From contig JAXHMJ010000005.1 in the NCBI GenBank assembly GCA_034521575.1, positions 1,736,001 through 1,800,000 on the forward strand: a DNA stretch of 64,000 nucleotides, given 5' to 3'. A program made the position numbers and the translations under genes. Source of the stretch: a candidate division KSB1 bacterium. GTDB lineage: Bacteria > Zhuqueibacterota > Zhuqueibacteria > Residuimicrobiales > Krinioviventaceae. Below are positions 9,484-19,417 of this stretch, piece after piece (position 1 is the stretch's first letter; the number at the start of each line of letters is the position of its first letter). Under the pieces are notes generated by a model that made no database searches, had not been told where the DNA came from, and saw only the letters and a list, made by a program, of their open reading frames with translations.

Positions 9484-10887
9484 ATGTCAAAACGAATAGA
9501 AAAAGTTTTTTTAATACTCGTCGATTTCCTGACGATTAATCTGGCGTTTATGATTCTGGTGCGTCTGCGCAGCAGTCTGAATTTATTCACGGCAAGAGAT
9601 TTTATATTTGCAGCTAAACTATCACTCATTGTATATCTGTTCTGGCTGCTGCTGTTCTTATTCCGGGGCTTGTACCGGTCGTGGTACACGCAATCCCGCT
9701 TTGATGAACTGCTCTCTGTGTTCAAAACGACAAGTCTGGGAATGGTTCTGATTTTTGTTTTTACATTCGAACCGGAGCAGGATTTATCAGAAGCCCCTTC
9801 ACTGGGACGCATGATGATCCTCAGTTACTGGGTTCTCATGATGACGCTTGTGGGCGGAGGGCGTCTTGTTCTGCATACGATTGAGCGCAAGCTGCTCGAG
9901 TCCGGGATTGGTCAGCAGAACACCCTGATTATCGGCTGGAACGAGGAAGCCCGTGAGATGGTGGACCGGATTAAAAAATATCCTGCGCTGGGGTATCGGG
10001 TTATCGGTTTTGTCGGCATGAAAAAACAGGATTTGGGCAACAAATATAATTCAACCCCCGTTTTGGGCTGGTTGAAAAAACTGCCGTCCCTGGTCAACGA
10101 ACACCAGGTGGAGCAGGTTATTCTGGCCCCCGGCAAAAAGGCATCCACACAGACCGTCATGCGCATTATCGGAAAATGCGAAGATCTGCCGGTGCACATC
10201 AAAATAGAACCCAATATGTACGATATTGTGCTCGGTCACGCCAGGACGAATCAGATTTACGGATTTCCCCTGATCGAAATCCATCCCGAATTGATGCCGC
10301 CGTGGGAGAAACGCATCAAACGGCTCATTGACATTCTATTTTCATTCACCGGTCTGATCCTGCTTTCTCCGGTTTTGATCCTGTTTGCACTATTGATCAA
10401 AATAGACTCGAAAGGTCCGGTATTTTTTACTCAGGAACGCGTCGGCCGCAAAGGCAAAATCTTTTCCGTTTATAAATTCCGCTCCATGATCCGGGATGCC
10501 GAAAAATATACAGGCCCGGTATGGGCGGATGAAAATGATCCCCGAATCACCCGGATGGGTCGATTTATGCGCAAAACCCGAATCGATGAATTCCCGCAGC
10601 TTATTAACGTGCTCAAAGGTGATATGAGTCTGGTCGGACCGCGTCCCGAGCGTCCTTTTTTCGTAGAACAATTGAAAAAAGAATATCCGTTTTACAGTCG
10701 AAGACTGCGCGTCAAGCCCGGAGTCACGGGCTGGGCGCAGGTGAAAGGGAAATACGACACCACCATAGAGGCGGTGAAAGAAAAGCTGGAATTTGATTTA
10801 TATTACATTGACAACATATCACTGCGTCTTGATCTCCGGATCATGGTGTACACAATTATTGTCATGCTGAAATTCAAAGGTCAATAA
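9484..10887 (+). CDS. Polyprenyl glycosylphosphotransferase (initiating sugar transferase, WbaP/WcaJ type)
   Basis: Starts repeat-unit synthesis by moving a sugar-1-phosphate onto undecaprenyl phosphate. Start is ATG 9484; an in-frame TTG at 9478 overlaps the upstream stop. The protein has four to five N-terminal membrane spans (1-130), a CoA-binding-like cytoplasmic domain ([19 protein letters not shown]), then the C-terminal bac_transf domain: re-entrant helix near 275-300, [59 protein letters not shown] and the final [16 protein letters not shown]. All key motifs are intact. It closes the first polysaccharide operon, with serS 17 bases after it. Confidence 0.92.
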   Translation: MSKRIEKVFLILVDFLTINLAFMILVRLRSSLNLFTARDFIFAAKLSLIVYLFWLLLFLFRGLYRSWYTQSRFDELLSVFKTTSLGMVLIFVFTFEPEQDLSEAPSLGRMMILSYWVLMMTLVGGGRLVLHTIERKLLESGIGQQNTLIIGWNEEAREMVDRIKKYPALGYRVIGFVGMKKQDLGNKYNSTPVLGWLKKLPSLVNEHQVEQVILAPGKKASTQTVMRIIGKCEDLPVHIKIEPNMYDIVLGHARTNQIYGFPLIEIHPELMPPWEKRIKRLIDILFSFTGLILLSPVLILFALLIKIDSKGPVFFTQERVGRKGKIFSVYKFRSMIRDAEKYTGPVWADENDPRITRMGRFMRKTRIDEFPQLINVLKGDMSLVGPRPERPFFVEQLKKEYPFYSRRLRVKPGVTGWAQVKGKYDTTIEAVKEKLEFDLYYIDNISLRLDLRIMVYTIIVMLKFKGQ

Positions 10888-10904
10888 AATCACATGAGGA
10901 ATAT

Positions 10905-12170
10905 ATGCTGGATTTAAAATTTATTCGCGAGAATGCTGATGTCGTTAAAAAAGCTGTAAAAGATAAACACGAAAAAGCTGATGTGGAGCAGCTTTTAAAC
11001 CTTGACGTAAAACGCCGGGACATGATCAAAACTGTGGAAACCTTACGCGCGGAGCAGAACAAGGTCACTCGACAAATTTCGGAGCTAAAACGCGAGAAAA
11101 AAGATGCCTCGGACATTATAACCGAGATGCGCAAGCTATCCGATGACATTAAAGAAAAAAACACAGAGCTCAAACAAATTGAGCAGGATATCTATACGAT
11201 CCAGATCCACATTCCCAATATTCCCCATGAGGACGTGCCGGTCGGCGGTGAACAGGATAATGTTGAGGTGCGCAGCTGGGGGAAATTCGCTGAAAAAGAT
11301 TTCAAACCCGCGCCCCATTATGAACTGGCCGAACAGCGCGGCTGGATTGATTTTCAGCGCGGCGCCAACCTTTCCGGATCGTTCTTTGTCAGTTATCGCG
11401 GATGGGGCGCGAAACTGGAACGTGCGTTAATCAACTTTATGCTGGATATGCATACAGACAAGCACGGCTACACGGAGATATTTCCCCCCTTTATCACAAA
11501 ACGCGAGGTCATGTTTGGCACCGGCCAGCTTCCCAAACTGGAAGACGACATGTATCATATCGCAGAAGATGATTTGTTTTTGATCCCCACGGCAGAGGTT
11601 CCGGTCACCAACCTGCACGCCGGTGAGATGCTCAGCGCTAAAGATTTACCAATTAAATACACAGCCTATACACCCTGTTTCAGACGTGAAGCCGGGGCTT
11701 ATGGCAAGGATACCCGCGGCCTGATGCGGCTGCATCAATTTAATAAAGTCGAGATGGTGCGGTTTGTCAAACCGGAGGAATCCTATGCCCAGCTGGAAGA
11801 GCTTTTAGGCAATGCAGAGGATGTGTTGCAGGCTCTGGATTTGCCTTACCGGGTCCTGACGCTGGCCACCGGTGATCTGAGTTTTGCTGCTGCAAAATGT
11901 TATGATCTTGAAGTGTATGCACAAGGCATTGACAAATGGCTTGAGGTTTCCTCCTGCAGCAATTTTGAAGATTTTCAGGCCAGACGCGCCAACATCAGAT
12001 TCCGGCGTCAAAAGGGCGGCAAACCGGAATTTGTGCATACATTAAACGCCTCCGGTTTGGCGCTGCCGCGTACGGTCATCGCCATTCTGGAAAATTATCA
12101 GACAGACGAGGGCACAGTCATTGTTCCTTCCGTGTTACGCAAATATCTGGGTACGGATGTATTAAAATAG
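10905..12170 (+). CDS. serS: Seryl-tRNA synthetase
   Basis: Class II synthetase charging tRNA-Ser. GAGGA stands just before the ATG. Residues 1-105 form the antiparallel coiled-coil arm that grips the long variable arm of tRNA-Ser (K/E-rich, [20 protein letters not shown]). The catalytic core shows [15 protein letters not shown] (motif 1 region), motif 2 as [20 protein letters not shown] and motif 3 as [20 protein letters not shown]. The protein is 421 residues, the usual length. It lies in the same orientation as the polysaccharide operon with only 17 bases between, so read-through is likely. Confidence 0.97.
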   Translation: MLDLKFIRENADVVKKAVKDKHEKADVEQLLNLDVKRRDMIKTVETLRAEQNKVTRQISELKREKKDASDIITEMRKLSDDIKEKNTELKQIEQDIYTIQIHIPNIPHEDVPVGGEQDNVEVRSWGKFAEKDFKPAPHYELAEQRGWIDFQRGANLSGSFFVSYRGWGAKLERALINFMLDMHTDKHGYTEIFPPFITKREVMFGTGQLPKLEDDMYHIAEDDLFLIPTAEVPVTNLHAGEMLSAKDLPIKYTAYTPCFRREAGAYGKDTRGLMRLHQFNKVEMVRFVKPEESYAQLEELLGNAEDVLQALDLPYRVLTLATGDLSFAAAKCYDLEVYAQGIDKWLEVSSCSNFEDFQARRANIRFRRQKGGKPEFVHTLNASGLALPRTVIAILENYQTDEGTVIVPSVLRKYLGTDVLK

Positions 12171-12193
12171 GAGAAAAAAAAAGGAACAATGTT

Positions 12194-12691
12194 TTGGCAA
12201 CCAATCAAAAGATACGCCGTATCGGAATCATTTCAGACACACACGGCAAGCTCGATCCGGATGTACACAGAATTTTTGCAAATGTCGATACGATCATTCA
12301 TACCGGTGATATTGGAAAGGATGAAATTTTGACCGAACTGGAGTGTATCGCGCCGGTAAACGCCGTGTTTGGAAATACAGATCAGGGGCCGTTGCGCGAC
12401 CGGTTGAAAGCCGTTCTGATGTTATCATTGGGTACATACAAAATTTCAGTAACCCATTATCCGGAACATTTGCGGCGAATTCTCATCGATACCGAACAAT
12501 ACAACATCCAATGCGCCGGACATACGCATGAACCGCTCATCAAACAAGAACACAACCGTCTGTACATCAATCCGGGATCGGCAAGCCAGCCGCGCGGCGG
12601 ATACGAACCGAGTGTGGCATTATTGAATATAGACGGCATTGAACCCGAAGCAGAGATCGTGTTTCTCGGAACAGATATGGAGAATCCATGA
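12194..12691 (+). CDS. YfcE/MJ0936-type metallophosphoesterase
   Basis: Small calcineurin-fold phosphodiesterase, 165 residues. The start is a TTG at 12194 with AAGGA eight bases upstream; the nearby ATG at 12189 is out of frame. Metal-binding motifs are ordered as expected: GIISDTHGKL (D-x-H), THTGDIG-like IIHTGDIGKDE, FGNTDQG (GNxD), VTHYPEH and CAGHTHEP (GHTH) near the C-terminus. Overlaps the pyrFE fusion by four bases (ATGA), so the two are translationally coupled. Physiological substrate of this family is not established. Confidence 0.9.
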   Translation: MATNQKIRRIGIISDTHGKLDPDVHRIFANVDTIIHTGDIGKDEILTELECIAPVNAVFGNTDQGPLRDRLKAVLMLSLGTYKISVTHYPEHLRRILIDTEQYNIQCAGHTHEPLIKQEHNRLYINPGSASQPRGGYEPSVALLNIDGIEPEAEIVFLGTDMENP

Positions 12692-14100
12692 AGACAGCAT
12701 TTAATGAACGGGTGAATTCAGCGATCAAACAATCCAATTCATTGTTGTGCGTGGGACTGGACACGGATATCGCCCGGCTGCCCGAATCGATCCGGAGAGA
12801 AAAGGATGCACTATTTGAATTCAACAAACGAATGATCGATGCAACAATAGAATATGTGGCAGCGTACAAACTAAACCTGGCGTTTTACGAAGCTCAGGGT
12901 TACCAGGGATTTAAAGCGTGTGAAAAAACATTCCGATATATACCGGAAGACAAAATCAAAATAGCCGACGCCAAACGCGGAGACATCGGCAACACCGCTG
13001 AACAGTATGTTCGTTCTGTGTTTGACAATCTCGACGCGGATGCAGTGACTGTAAACCCCTACATGGGATATGATGCCGCCGTTCCGTTTATCAAACGCCC
13101 GGAATACGGTGTTTTTTTTCTGTGTTTGACTTCTAATAAAAGCTCAAAAGATTTTCAATATTTCTCAAATGGAAAGCAAACGCTTTACGAAAAAGTAGCT
13201 AAAACCGTCGGGTCCTGGAATACGCAGAACAATTGCGGTTTGGTAGTCGGGGCAACGCACCCTGAAGAGTTGGGAAAAATTCGCAAGATCGCGCCTGACC
13301 TGCCCTTTTTGATTCCCGGTATTGGAACGCAGGGCGGCAGTCCCGACAAATCCGTTTTGCAGGGAACCGATGCAAACGCCGGATCGGCATTGTTTAATTC
13401 CAGCCGATCTATCATTTATGCATCTTTATCAAATGATTTTGAGCAGGCAGCCCGGGAGGCGGCAAAAAATAGCAGAGACCAACTGAACACAGCACGACAA
13501 AACAAATTACGGAGAGAGGGTATGAAGGAAGCCAAGGCAATTGAACTGTTTGAAAAATCCGGGGCTTTGCTCAACGGACATTTTCAATTGACATCGGGAC
13601 TGCACAGTCCCCAATATTTCCAATGCGCCAAAGTTTTGCAATATCCGGACTATTCGGAACAATTTGCACAGGCCATTATCAAACATTTTAAAAGCGATCA
13701 TATCGACTGTGTGATTTCTCCGGCGGTCGGAGGAATTATTTTCGGCTATGAAGTGGCGAGACAGTTAAACTGCCGCAATATTTTTTCAGAACGCGTGAAC
13801 AACGTGATGACCTTGCGACGCGGTCTGCAAATCAACAACGATGAACGCGTATTGGTGATCGAAGATGTAATCACAACCGGCGGATCCGTCAAAGAAGTTA
13901 TTGAACTGGTCGAGGGCGCCGGCGCCGGGGTGGTCGGAGTGGGATCCATTGTTGACCGCAGCGGCGGCAAAAAATTGTTTGATGTGCCCTATTACTCGGT
14001 TTTCAATATGGATGTTGTAACCTACGAGCCGGAAACTTGTCCCCTGTGCGCAAAAGGAAGCAAACCCATTAAACCCGGCAGTCGACCGGCCAGGCAATGA
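12688..14100 (+). CDS. PyrF-PyrE fusion: orotidine-5'-phosphate decarboxylase / orotate phosphoribosyltransferase
   Basis: Carries the last two steps of UMP synthesis in one 470-residue chain. Residues 1-270 are a type-2 OMP decarboxylase (VGLDTDIARLP; catalytic ADAKRGDIGNT; VTVNPYMGYDA; PGIGTQGG). Residues about 280-465 are orotate phosphoribosyltransferase (GALLNGHFQLTSGLHSPQYF; PRPP loop VLVIEDVITTGGSVKEV). The order decarboxylase-then-transferase is the reverse of the animal UMP synthase. The linker (about 260-283) is basic and low in complexity. A strong ribosome site lies inside the linker (see separate entry), so free PyrE may also be made. Type and order are directly visible. Confidence 0.94.
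   Translation: MKTAFNERVNSAIKQSNSLLCVGLDTDIARLPESIRREKDALFEFNKRMIDATIEYVAAYKLNLAFYEAQGYQGFKACEKTFRYIPEDKIKIADAKRGDIGNTAEQYVRSVFDNLDADAVTVNPYMGYDAAVPFIKRPEYGVFFLCLTSNKSSKDFQYFSNGKQTLYEKVAKTVGSWNTQNNCGLVVGATHPEELGKIRKIAPDLPFLIPGIGTQGGSPDKSVLQGTDANAGSALFNSSRSIIYASLSNDFEQAAREAAKNSRDQLNTARQNKLRREGMKEAKAIELFEKSGALLNGHFQLTSGLHSPQYFQCAKVLQYPDYSEQFAQAIIKHFKSDHIDCVISPAVGGIIFGYEVARQLNCRNIFSERVNNVMTLRRGLQINNDERVLVIEDVITTGGSVKEVIELVEGAGAGVVGVGSIVDRSGGKKLFDVPYYSVFNMDVVTYEPETCPLCAKGSKPIKPGSRPARQ
13511..13524 (+). promoter_or_regulatory. Internal ribosome-binding site and ATG at the PyrF/PyrE junction
   Basis: The sequence GGAGAGAGGG (13511-13520) sits one base before an in-frame ATG at 13522, exactly where the orotate phosphoribosyltransferase part begins (MKEAKAIELFEKSGALL). 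The core GGAGAG is at a usable distance. It may be a relic of once separate genes or an active second start. Confidence 0.5.
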
Positions 14101-14108
14101 GAAAATAA

Positions 14109-15047
14109 ATGATTGTGAGCATACTTTTATTAATAGCCGGTTTATTTTTACTTTGGATCGGTTCAGAGTTTCTGGTAAAAGGCTCCTCCTCGCTGGCTTT
14201 GCATATGGGAGTGAGACCGATACTGGTCGGACTCACGGTCGTGGCCATGGGCACGTCTTCACCGGAATTGGCGGTTTCTTTAACCGCAGCGCTTCAGAAC
14301 AGCAAGGCTATTTCACTGGGCAATATTATAGGGAGCAATATCGCCAATATCGGCCTGGTTCTGGGAACCTGCGCTCTGATCAATCCTTTGAAAATTGAAC
14401 GGGCCACGCTTCGCAATGAAGTGCCGATTATGATCGGAGCTATTTTACTGTTTTGTTTTTTAAGTTTCGATGGTTTGCTGAGTTTTTGGGACGGTTTGAT
14501 ATTAGTTGCTCTGTTCCTCGGCTTTTTAATTCTGATCGCCAATCTGGCCAAAAAAGACCGAAAAAAAGCCAAAGAACTGGCCGTTGTAGATCAGACCGGA
14601 GAAAAACACTTGCTCAAAAACATTTTATTTATTATTTTGGGTCTGGCGGGACTGGTATACGGGGCAGTGCTTATTGTAAATTCATCCATCGACATTGCAA
14701 ACGCCCTGGGAGTCAGCCAAGCGGTTATCGCTGTTTCAATGGTGGCTGTGGGAACATCCCTGCCGGAATTGGCAATCTCGGCAGTGGCCTCGATTCGGGG
14801 AGAATCCGAACTGGCTGTTGGAAACGCAGTGGGAAGCAATATTTTCAACACCCTGTTTGTCATTGCCATCGTGGCCATGATATCGCCGATCCCGGTGAAC
14901 CGTGAGTTGTTTCAGCTCGATTATCCGGCAATGCTTGTCTTTACATTAATCACGGGGCCGCTGATGATGACAAGATTCCGTATAAGCCGACTTGAAGGAA
15001 TCTTTTTGCTGCTGCTTTACGTTGGTTTTATTTATTTGATCTTTTAA
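14109..15047 (+). CDS. Calcium/sodium antiporter, CaCA family (YrbG-like)
   Basis: Inner-membrane exchanger of 312 residues with about ten spans. The two inverted alpha repeats are clear: the first has VVAMGTSSPELAVSLTAAL followed by LGNIIGSNIANIGLVLGTC, the second VAVGTSLPELAISAVASI followed by VGNAVGSNIFNTLFVIAI. The acidic residues in GTSSPEL and GTSLPEL bind the cation. A short charged cytoplasmic loop (AKKDRKKAKEL) separates the halves. It starts eight bases after the pyrFE stop and ends one base before the convergent PorD-like gene. Confidence 0.92.
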   Translation: MIVSILLLIAGLFLLWIGSEFLVKGSSSLALHMGVRPILVGLTVVAMGTSSPELAVSLTAALQNSKAISLGNIIGSNIANIGLVLGTCALINPLKIERATLRNEVPIMIGAILLFCFLSFDGLLSFWDGLILVALFLGFLILIANLAKKDRKKAKELAVVDQTGEKHLLKNILFIILGLAGLVYGAVLIVNSSIDIANALGVSQAVIAVSMVAVGTSLPELAISAVASIRGESELAVGNAVGSNIFNTLFVIAIVAMISPIPVNRELFQLDYPAMLVFTLITGPLMMTRFRISRLEGIFLLLLYVGFIYLIF

Positions 15048-15048
15048 A

Positions 15049-15894
15049 TTAACGATTCAGAATATCCTGGTAAACACGTCTGTGATCCGGGTCCAGGACA
15101 ATCATGGTTTCCAGCGGGGATTTATCCAAAGCGCGCCGATAGACTTCAACAATTTCCTGGTAATGTGCACTGAGAAAATCCCTGGCATACTCGTTATCCG
15201 GATTGTCAGCCAGAATTCTATCCAGTTTGTCAATGGCGGTGGCCATATGTTTGCGGGCTTTGGCATTATCCTGTTTGACAAAGGACAGACCGTAAAAATA
15301 ATAATCGACCATTTCACGGAAGGGTTTGTGACGATTGCTTAAAAGATATTCTACCTTTTCCGTGCGTCGGTCCCATCCTTCGATATAACGCCCGAGACCG
15401 AACTTGGCCTGCTGAGCAATATCACGGGCTCTTTCATAATAGGGGGTGCCGTTCAATGTACCCCATTTATCCAGTTCGCCGCCCAGTATGAGAAACACAT
15501 AAAAATTGATCATGCTGGTAAAACTGTTTAGCTCTGTTTCACTATATTCAAGGATGTCACCGCTTTGATAGGCAAAACGCCAGTGAACATCGGTATACTG
15601 AATATCATAGCTGTTGCTGATCACAAGTTGACCTCTATAGCGTTCTTCGGCGTCTGTGGTCATATCCTCTAGTTTCAGTGTGGCTGTAATATAAACGGGT
15701 GTATCCCAGCGATCCTCACACCAGGGAGAATTGTTTAAATAATATCTGACGGCTTCGGCAAAATCCGCCAGTTTTTCCTGCTTTTCCTGAGGAAGCGTTT
15801 TGAGATTGGTATTGACTTCGGCATCAATGTATTGAGCGGCAACCCCGTTAAAGCACAATAACATAAAACCGAACATCAAAAAGGGGAAACGCAT
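15049..15894 (-). CDS. DUF4835 / PorD-like periplasmic protein
   Basis: Exported protein of about 281 residues. The open frame runs further upstream, but GGAGG five bases before the ATG at 15894 and a signal peptide (MRFPFLMFGFMLLCFNGVAA) fix the start. The mature part matches the DUF4835 pattern known from Bacteroidota: an opening YIDAEVNTNLKTLPQ, the long beta region with SEFELNS-type ETELNSFTSMINFYVFLILGG, then NGTPYYERARDI and LLSNRHKPFREMVDYY. Members are named PorD in type IX secretion systems, but this organism may use it for another envelope role. It faces a PorV/Q-like gene; a good promoter lies inside the apparent N-terminus of that gene. Confidence 0.78.
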   Translation of the reverse strand: MRFPFLMFGFMLLCFNGVAAQYIDAEVNTNLKTLPQEKQEKLADFAEAVRYYLNNSPWCEDRWDTPVYITATLKLEDMTTDAEERYRGQLVISNSYDIQYTDVHWRFAYQSGDILEYSETELNSFTSMINFYVFLILGGELDKWGTLNGTPYYERARDIAQQAKFGLGRYIEGWDRRTEKVEYLLSNRHKPFREMVDYYFYGLSFVKQDNAKARKHMATAIDKLDRILADNPDNEYARDFLSAHYQEIVEVYRRALDKSPLETMIVLDPDHRRVYQDILNR

Positions 15895-16816
15895 GAAAAC
15901 CTCCAATTTGAAAAATATAAAAGCCAGCATTTTTGATTTATACAATTTTACATTTTTTATACAGTTTGTCAAGCAAATAGTTCCGATTTCAAAAATTTCT
16001 ATAGTGTTAGGGTTAATGATCCAAACCCACGCATATGCTGTTTTTGAAGAAACAACCACCAGCGCCCGGTCAGCAGGAATGTGTAATGCCGCAACAGCTC
16101 AAATATGTGGCGGCCGAGGCGTCTTTTTTAATCCCGCTTCAGTGATGGATAAGCAAAACAGCATACAGATTCACATGTTCCATGCGCAGCCGTTTGGTCT
16201 GAAAGAACTGCAATTCAATTCTCTCGCCTTTTCCTGGTCTCCCTCCCCATTTGCCGTGGCAGCCGCTTTGAAGAGTATTACCAATCCGGCCTATCAAGAA
16301 TTTCAGTTTTATACGGCAATAGCCAAAAACCTGCCGGCAGGAATCGATATGGGCTGTTCGTTGAGATACGGCAATGTATCCATTCCCGGCTACGGCGATG
16401 CTGGCAGCTTTATGGTCGATCTGGGTCTTCAATGTGATATATCATCTCATATCCGCTACGGTTTCAGCGCCTCCAATGTAAATTACGCGCGCCTGGGAAC
16501 ATCCCGGGAAAAAATACCCCAGGTCCTGCGGACAGGAGTCATGATCACGGCAGGCGAGAACGCGATGCTATGCATGGACCTTGTAAAGGATTCACAATTC
16601 CCGCTGGATATCCGCGCCGGGGCGGAATATCATGTATTTGATTCTTTGTCACTCAGATTTGGATCAGCTGTGTATCCGTCAAGATGGTCCGCGGGATTCA
16701 CTTTAACAATTTGGGCATGGGCCATGGATTATGCATACAAATCCCATTCCGATCTGGGAATAACGCACTTGTTTTCTATCCAATTTGACTGGAGGATAGA
16801 AAATGATGAAAATTAG
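15893..16816 (+). CDS. PorV/PorQ-like outer-membrane beta-barrel protein (start uncertain)
   Basis: The conserved part begins about 16015 with a signal-peptide end (VLGLMIQTHAYA) and the barrel family opening SARSAGMCNAATAQICGGRGVFFNPAS, the same pattern as PorV/PorQ/FadL-like proteins. The rest alternates polar and hydrophobic residues as short beta strands. The only ATG that gives a full signal peptide is 15893, which shares CATG with the start of the opposite gene and would place a 54-residue N-terminus across that gene's promoter; ATG 16015 would cut the signal peptide. The N-terminus may therefore be wrong or frameshifted. Overlaps the next gene by 14 bases. Likely outer-membrane, partner unknown. 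Confidence 0.65.
   Translation: MKTSNLKNIKASIFDLYNFTFFIQFVKQIVPISKISIVLGLMIQTHAYAVFEETTTSARSAGMCNAATAQICGGRGVFFNPASVMDKQNSIQIHMFHAQPFGLKELQFNSLAFSWSPSPFAVAAALKSITNPAYQEFQFYTAIAKNLPAGIDMGCSLRYGNVSIPGYGDAGSFMVDLGLQCDISSHIRYGFSASNVNYARLGTSREKIPQVLRTGVMITAGENAMLCMDLVKDSQFPLDIRAGAEYHVFDSLSLRFGSAVYPSRWSAGFTLTIWAWAMDYAYKSHSDLGITHLFSIQFDWRIENDEN
15945..15972 (-). promoter_or_regulatory. Sigma-70-type promoter for the PorD-like gene
   Basis: On the minus strand TTGACA (15972-15967) and TAAAAT (15950-15945) are separated by 16 bases. Transcription from about 15938 would give a leader of some 44 bases containing the GGAGG ribosome site of the gene starting at 15894. Confidence 0.6.
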
Positions 16817-18747
16817 TTATATACTCATCCTGGTCATCACGGGTAATGTGATTGGGCAAACAGCAGACATTGAACACCTAATCGGTGATATTGAAGAGGC
16901 GGAACAAAATCCTGCCTATATCGAATATTTATATGATATCCTGGAAAACCCTTTGAATATCAACAAAGCATCCAAACAGGAGCTCGAGACGCTCCCCGGA
17001 TTATCTCCCGCCATGGCGGCGCGCATTCTTTACTACCGCAACCGGCGCGGGCGTATCCATCATCTCGATGAACTTGAATCTTTACCCGGCATGGATAAAA
17101 AATATGAAAAGATCAAACCCTTTATTGCAGTGCCAAAGCATCGGCCAACACATATTTCTATTCAGGGACGGCATCGAATACAGAGAAAACTCGCCCTGGA
17201 AAAGGCATACAAAGAACACAGCTATGCAGGAGACCCCAACAAAGTCTATTCCAGATTGCGTGGAGAGGTGAACGATCATATCGCATTCGGGGTCATCACC
17301 GAGAAAGACGCCGGGGAAAAGAAATGGAACGATCATACATCAGCACATATCAGTATAAAATTTGACCCGCTGAACACAAAACTGGTGCTGGGAGATTATT
17401 CCTTTAAAAGCGGATATGGTCTTGTTTTTGGAGGCGCCTTTCGGGTGTTCAAAGGAGCGACGCCGAAACGTCACGGCAACCTGAAAGAGTATATGAGCAG
17501 CAACGAAACCGCGTATTTCAGAGGAATAGGGATTGAAAGCCGCTTTTCACTTTTATCCATATCCGTCTTTAAAAGCCAAAAATTCATAGATGGCGAGATC
17601 ATAGATTCAACAATCTCTATCCTGCCGTCGACAGGATACCACCGCACCCAAACAGAATGCAAAAGACGGCGCAAAATCAAGGAAAAGGTATGGGGCGGAC
17701 GAATCAGTATAAACCCGATCCGTTCACTAGAAATGGGTCTAACGTATCAACATCATACGCTACCCCAGCAAAAATTAAACGACGATCTTGTGGATATCTT
17801 TAAAGTCCCCCGGAAAATCAACCATGTCACGGGATTGTACCTTGATTTTTCGATCAATAACACCACCTCTTTTGCAGAAATTGCCAGGTCAAAATCCAAA
17901 GGAACCGCTTTTTACGGAGGTGTCAGCTGTAACAGCTCTATCGCTGAAACCGTGATTACGTTGCGGTATTATGAGCCCGGATTTGACAATGATTTTTCCA
18001 ATGCATTTGCAGAATATAGTGAAACCCGCAATGAAAAAGGCGTGTATTGGGGATGCCGGGTCGACGTATCAGACCACACAGAACTATACGCCTATATCGA
18101 TGCCTATCAGGAGATATGGCCTTCAGCTGCAACCCGACTTTTAAGAAAAGGCGCCGAGTTTATGGTCAAATGCGAACAGGAAATGTCAAACCATATTGAT
18201 CTCCAACTGCGATATAAACGCATTCAGAACTATGAATTTATGAGTATACCGGATAAATTCGGCAACACGGTGAAAGAAGCATTTTGGCATTTAAATCATC
18301 GGGCCAGAGTTCAAATCGAACTTGATCGTTCTCCCTTTCGCTTGCGAACCCGGTTTGAATCACATTGGAATCAGCTCCAAAATCATACATCGCAAAATGC
18401 GCCTGTGGCAGACAGCATCAGCACTTTGATTTACCAGGATATCAGGCTCAAGTGCACTCGCACCTTATCACTTTACACCAGATGGACCGCATTTGACGCG
18501 CCCGTCTATCCGCTCCGGCTTTATCAATTTGAAAACGGATTGCCGGGGACCATGTCGATAAAAATGCTGAATGGCCGCGGCACCCGCTGGTATCTACTGT
18601 TTGTATACAAATTACCGCATGCTGCAGATTTCCTGCAAATACAGCCATACCCGCTACGATGACAGGACTGTTTCAGGGTCCGGCTATACCTTTGTGAATC
18701 AAGAACTGGACAATGCGTTCGCTGCACAGGTAGAATGGAAATTCTGA
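16803..18747 (+). CDS. Helix-hairpin-helix domain outer-membrane barrel protein, frameshifted at the end
   Basis: After a signal peptide (MMKISYILILVITGNVIG) come two helix-hairpin-helix motifs (residues about 50-105: LNINKASKQELETLPGLSP and IHHLDELESLPGMD) as in ComEA-like proteins, then about 500 residues of strand-rich sequence resembling an outer-membrane barrel. The frame ends at 18662, yet the other frame continues with strand-like sequence and stops at 18747 in VEWKF, a C-terminal aromatic typical of barrel proteins. One base seems lost near 18615-18620. GGAGG lies seven bases before the ATG. HhH domains normally bind DNA; here one is fused to a barrel, a layout seen in FCB genomes with no known function. 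Confidence 0.72.
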
Positions 18748-18810
18748 GAACTGTATCCGAAAACAGTCATTGATATTTTCCTAAATTGTTAGTACATTGT
18801 AAATTAATTT

Positions 18811-19362
18811 ATGATAAAGCAAAATAAAATGACCTTTTTGGAAAATACAGGCCGGGCCGTGGCTCTTTCATTTTTAACATTAAAGAGCCGCTTTAAAAAC
18901 AATCCGGAAAATTTCAAGAAAACCATCCGGAATACATCGCGAGTCTTCATTTGTTTGCCCGCAAATGAACAGGAACGCGATGCGGCTCAAAACTTGTTTC
19001 CCGAATGGAAAACTTGTTTCCCGAATGCAGAGATCATTGGAATGAATCCTGATTCGGAGCAAACGCCTACAGATAAACGCATCATTACTCTGGAAAAGCA
19101 TGACATCAACATCTGGGGCATTCCGGGCAAACGAATAAAAGATTTGCTTGTCGGAAAACCCGTTGATATCGCCATTGATCTGAACCGGGACTATGACGCC
19201 ATGTCCACTTTACTGGTACTGATGAGCCGGGCACACTTGAGAGCGGGTTATTTCCATGAAGAGAAAACCCGTTTATACAACTTTTTGCTGCGGACCTCGC
19301 CCGAGAAATCCACGCAGCACGCCATACAGGCTTTATTGACCTACTTTAAAACGATCCAATAA
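18811..19362 (+). CDS. Uncharacterised protein resembling part of a glycosyltransferase family 9 domain
   Basis: A 183-residue soluble protein with no firm family. Parts look like a GT9/heptosyltransferase N-terminal domain: FPNAEIIGMNP, VDIAIDLNRDYDAMSTLLVLMSRAHLRAGYF (the latter a typical substrate-side loop). It lacks the C-terminal nucleotide-sugar domain and is about half the normal length, so it is either a small relative (similar to a Bacteroidota DUF family) or a decayed enzyme. A 19-base direct repeat lies inside (see repeat). Position just before aspS suggests read-through. Function unknown. Confidence 0.55.
   Translation: MIKQNKMTFLENTGRAVALSFLTLKSRFKNNPENFKKTIRNTSRVFICLPANEQERDAAQNLFPEWKTCFPNAEIIGMNPDSEQTPTDKRIITLEKHDINIWGIPGKRIKDLLVGKPVDIAIDLNRDYDAMSTLLVLMSRAHLRAGYFHEEKTRLYNFLLRTSPEKSTQHAIQALLTYFKTIQ
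18989..19027 (+). repeat. 19-base direct repeat, period 20, inside the GT9-like gene
   Basis: AAAACTTGTTTCCCGAATG occurs at 18989-19007 and 19009-19027, identical, one base apart. The period is not a multiple of three, yet the frame stays coherent on both sides (LFPEWKTCFPNAEI), so the duplication is tolerated or ancient. Confidence 0.7.
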
Positions 19363-19417
19363 CGAAACCCGATCGTTTTCAGCAAACAGTAAACATTCAA
19401 CTTGAAGGCTTTGACTT

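Noticed and set aside
18989-19027. The 20-base tandem duplication as cause of a frameshift
   Set aside because: The frame reads coherently through both copies (FPEWKTCFPNAEI) and downstream.
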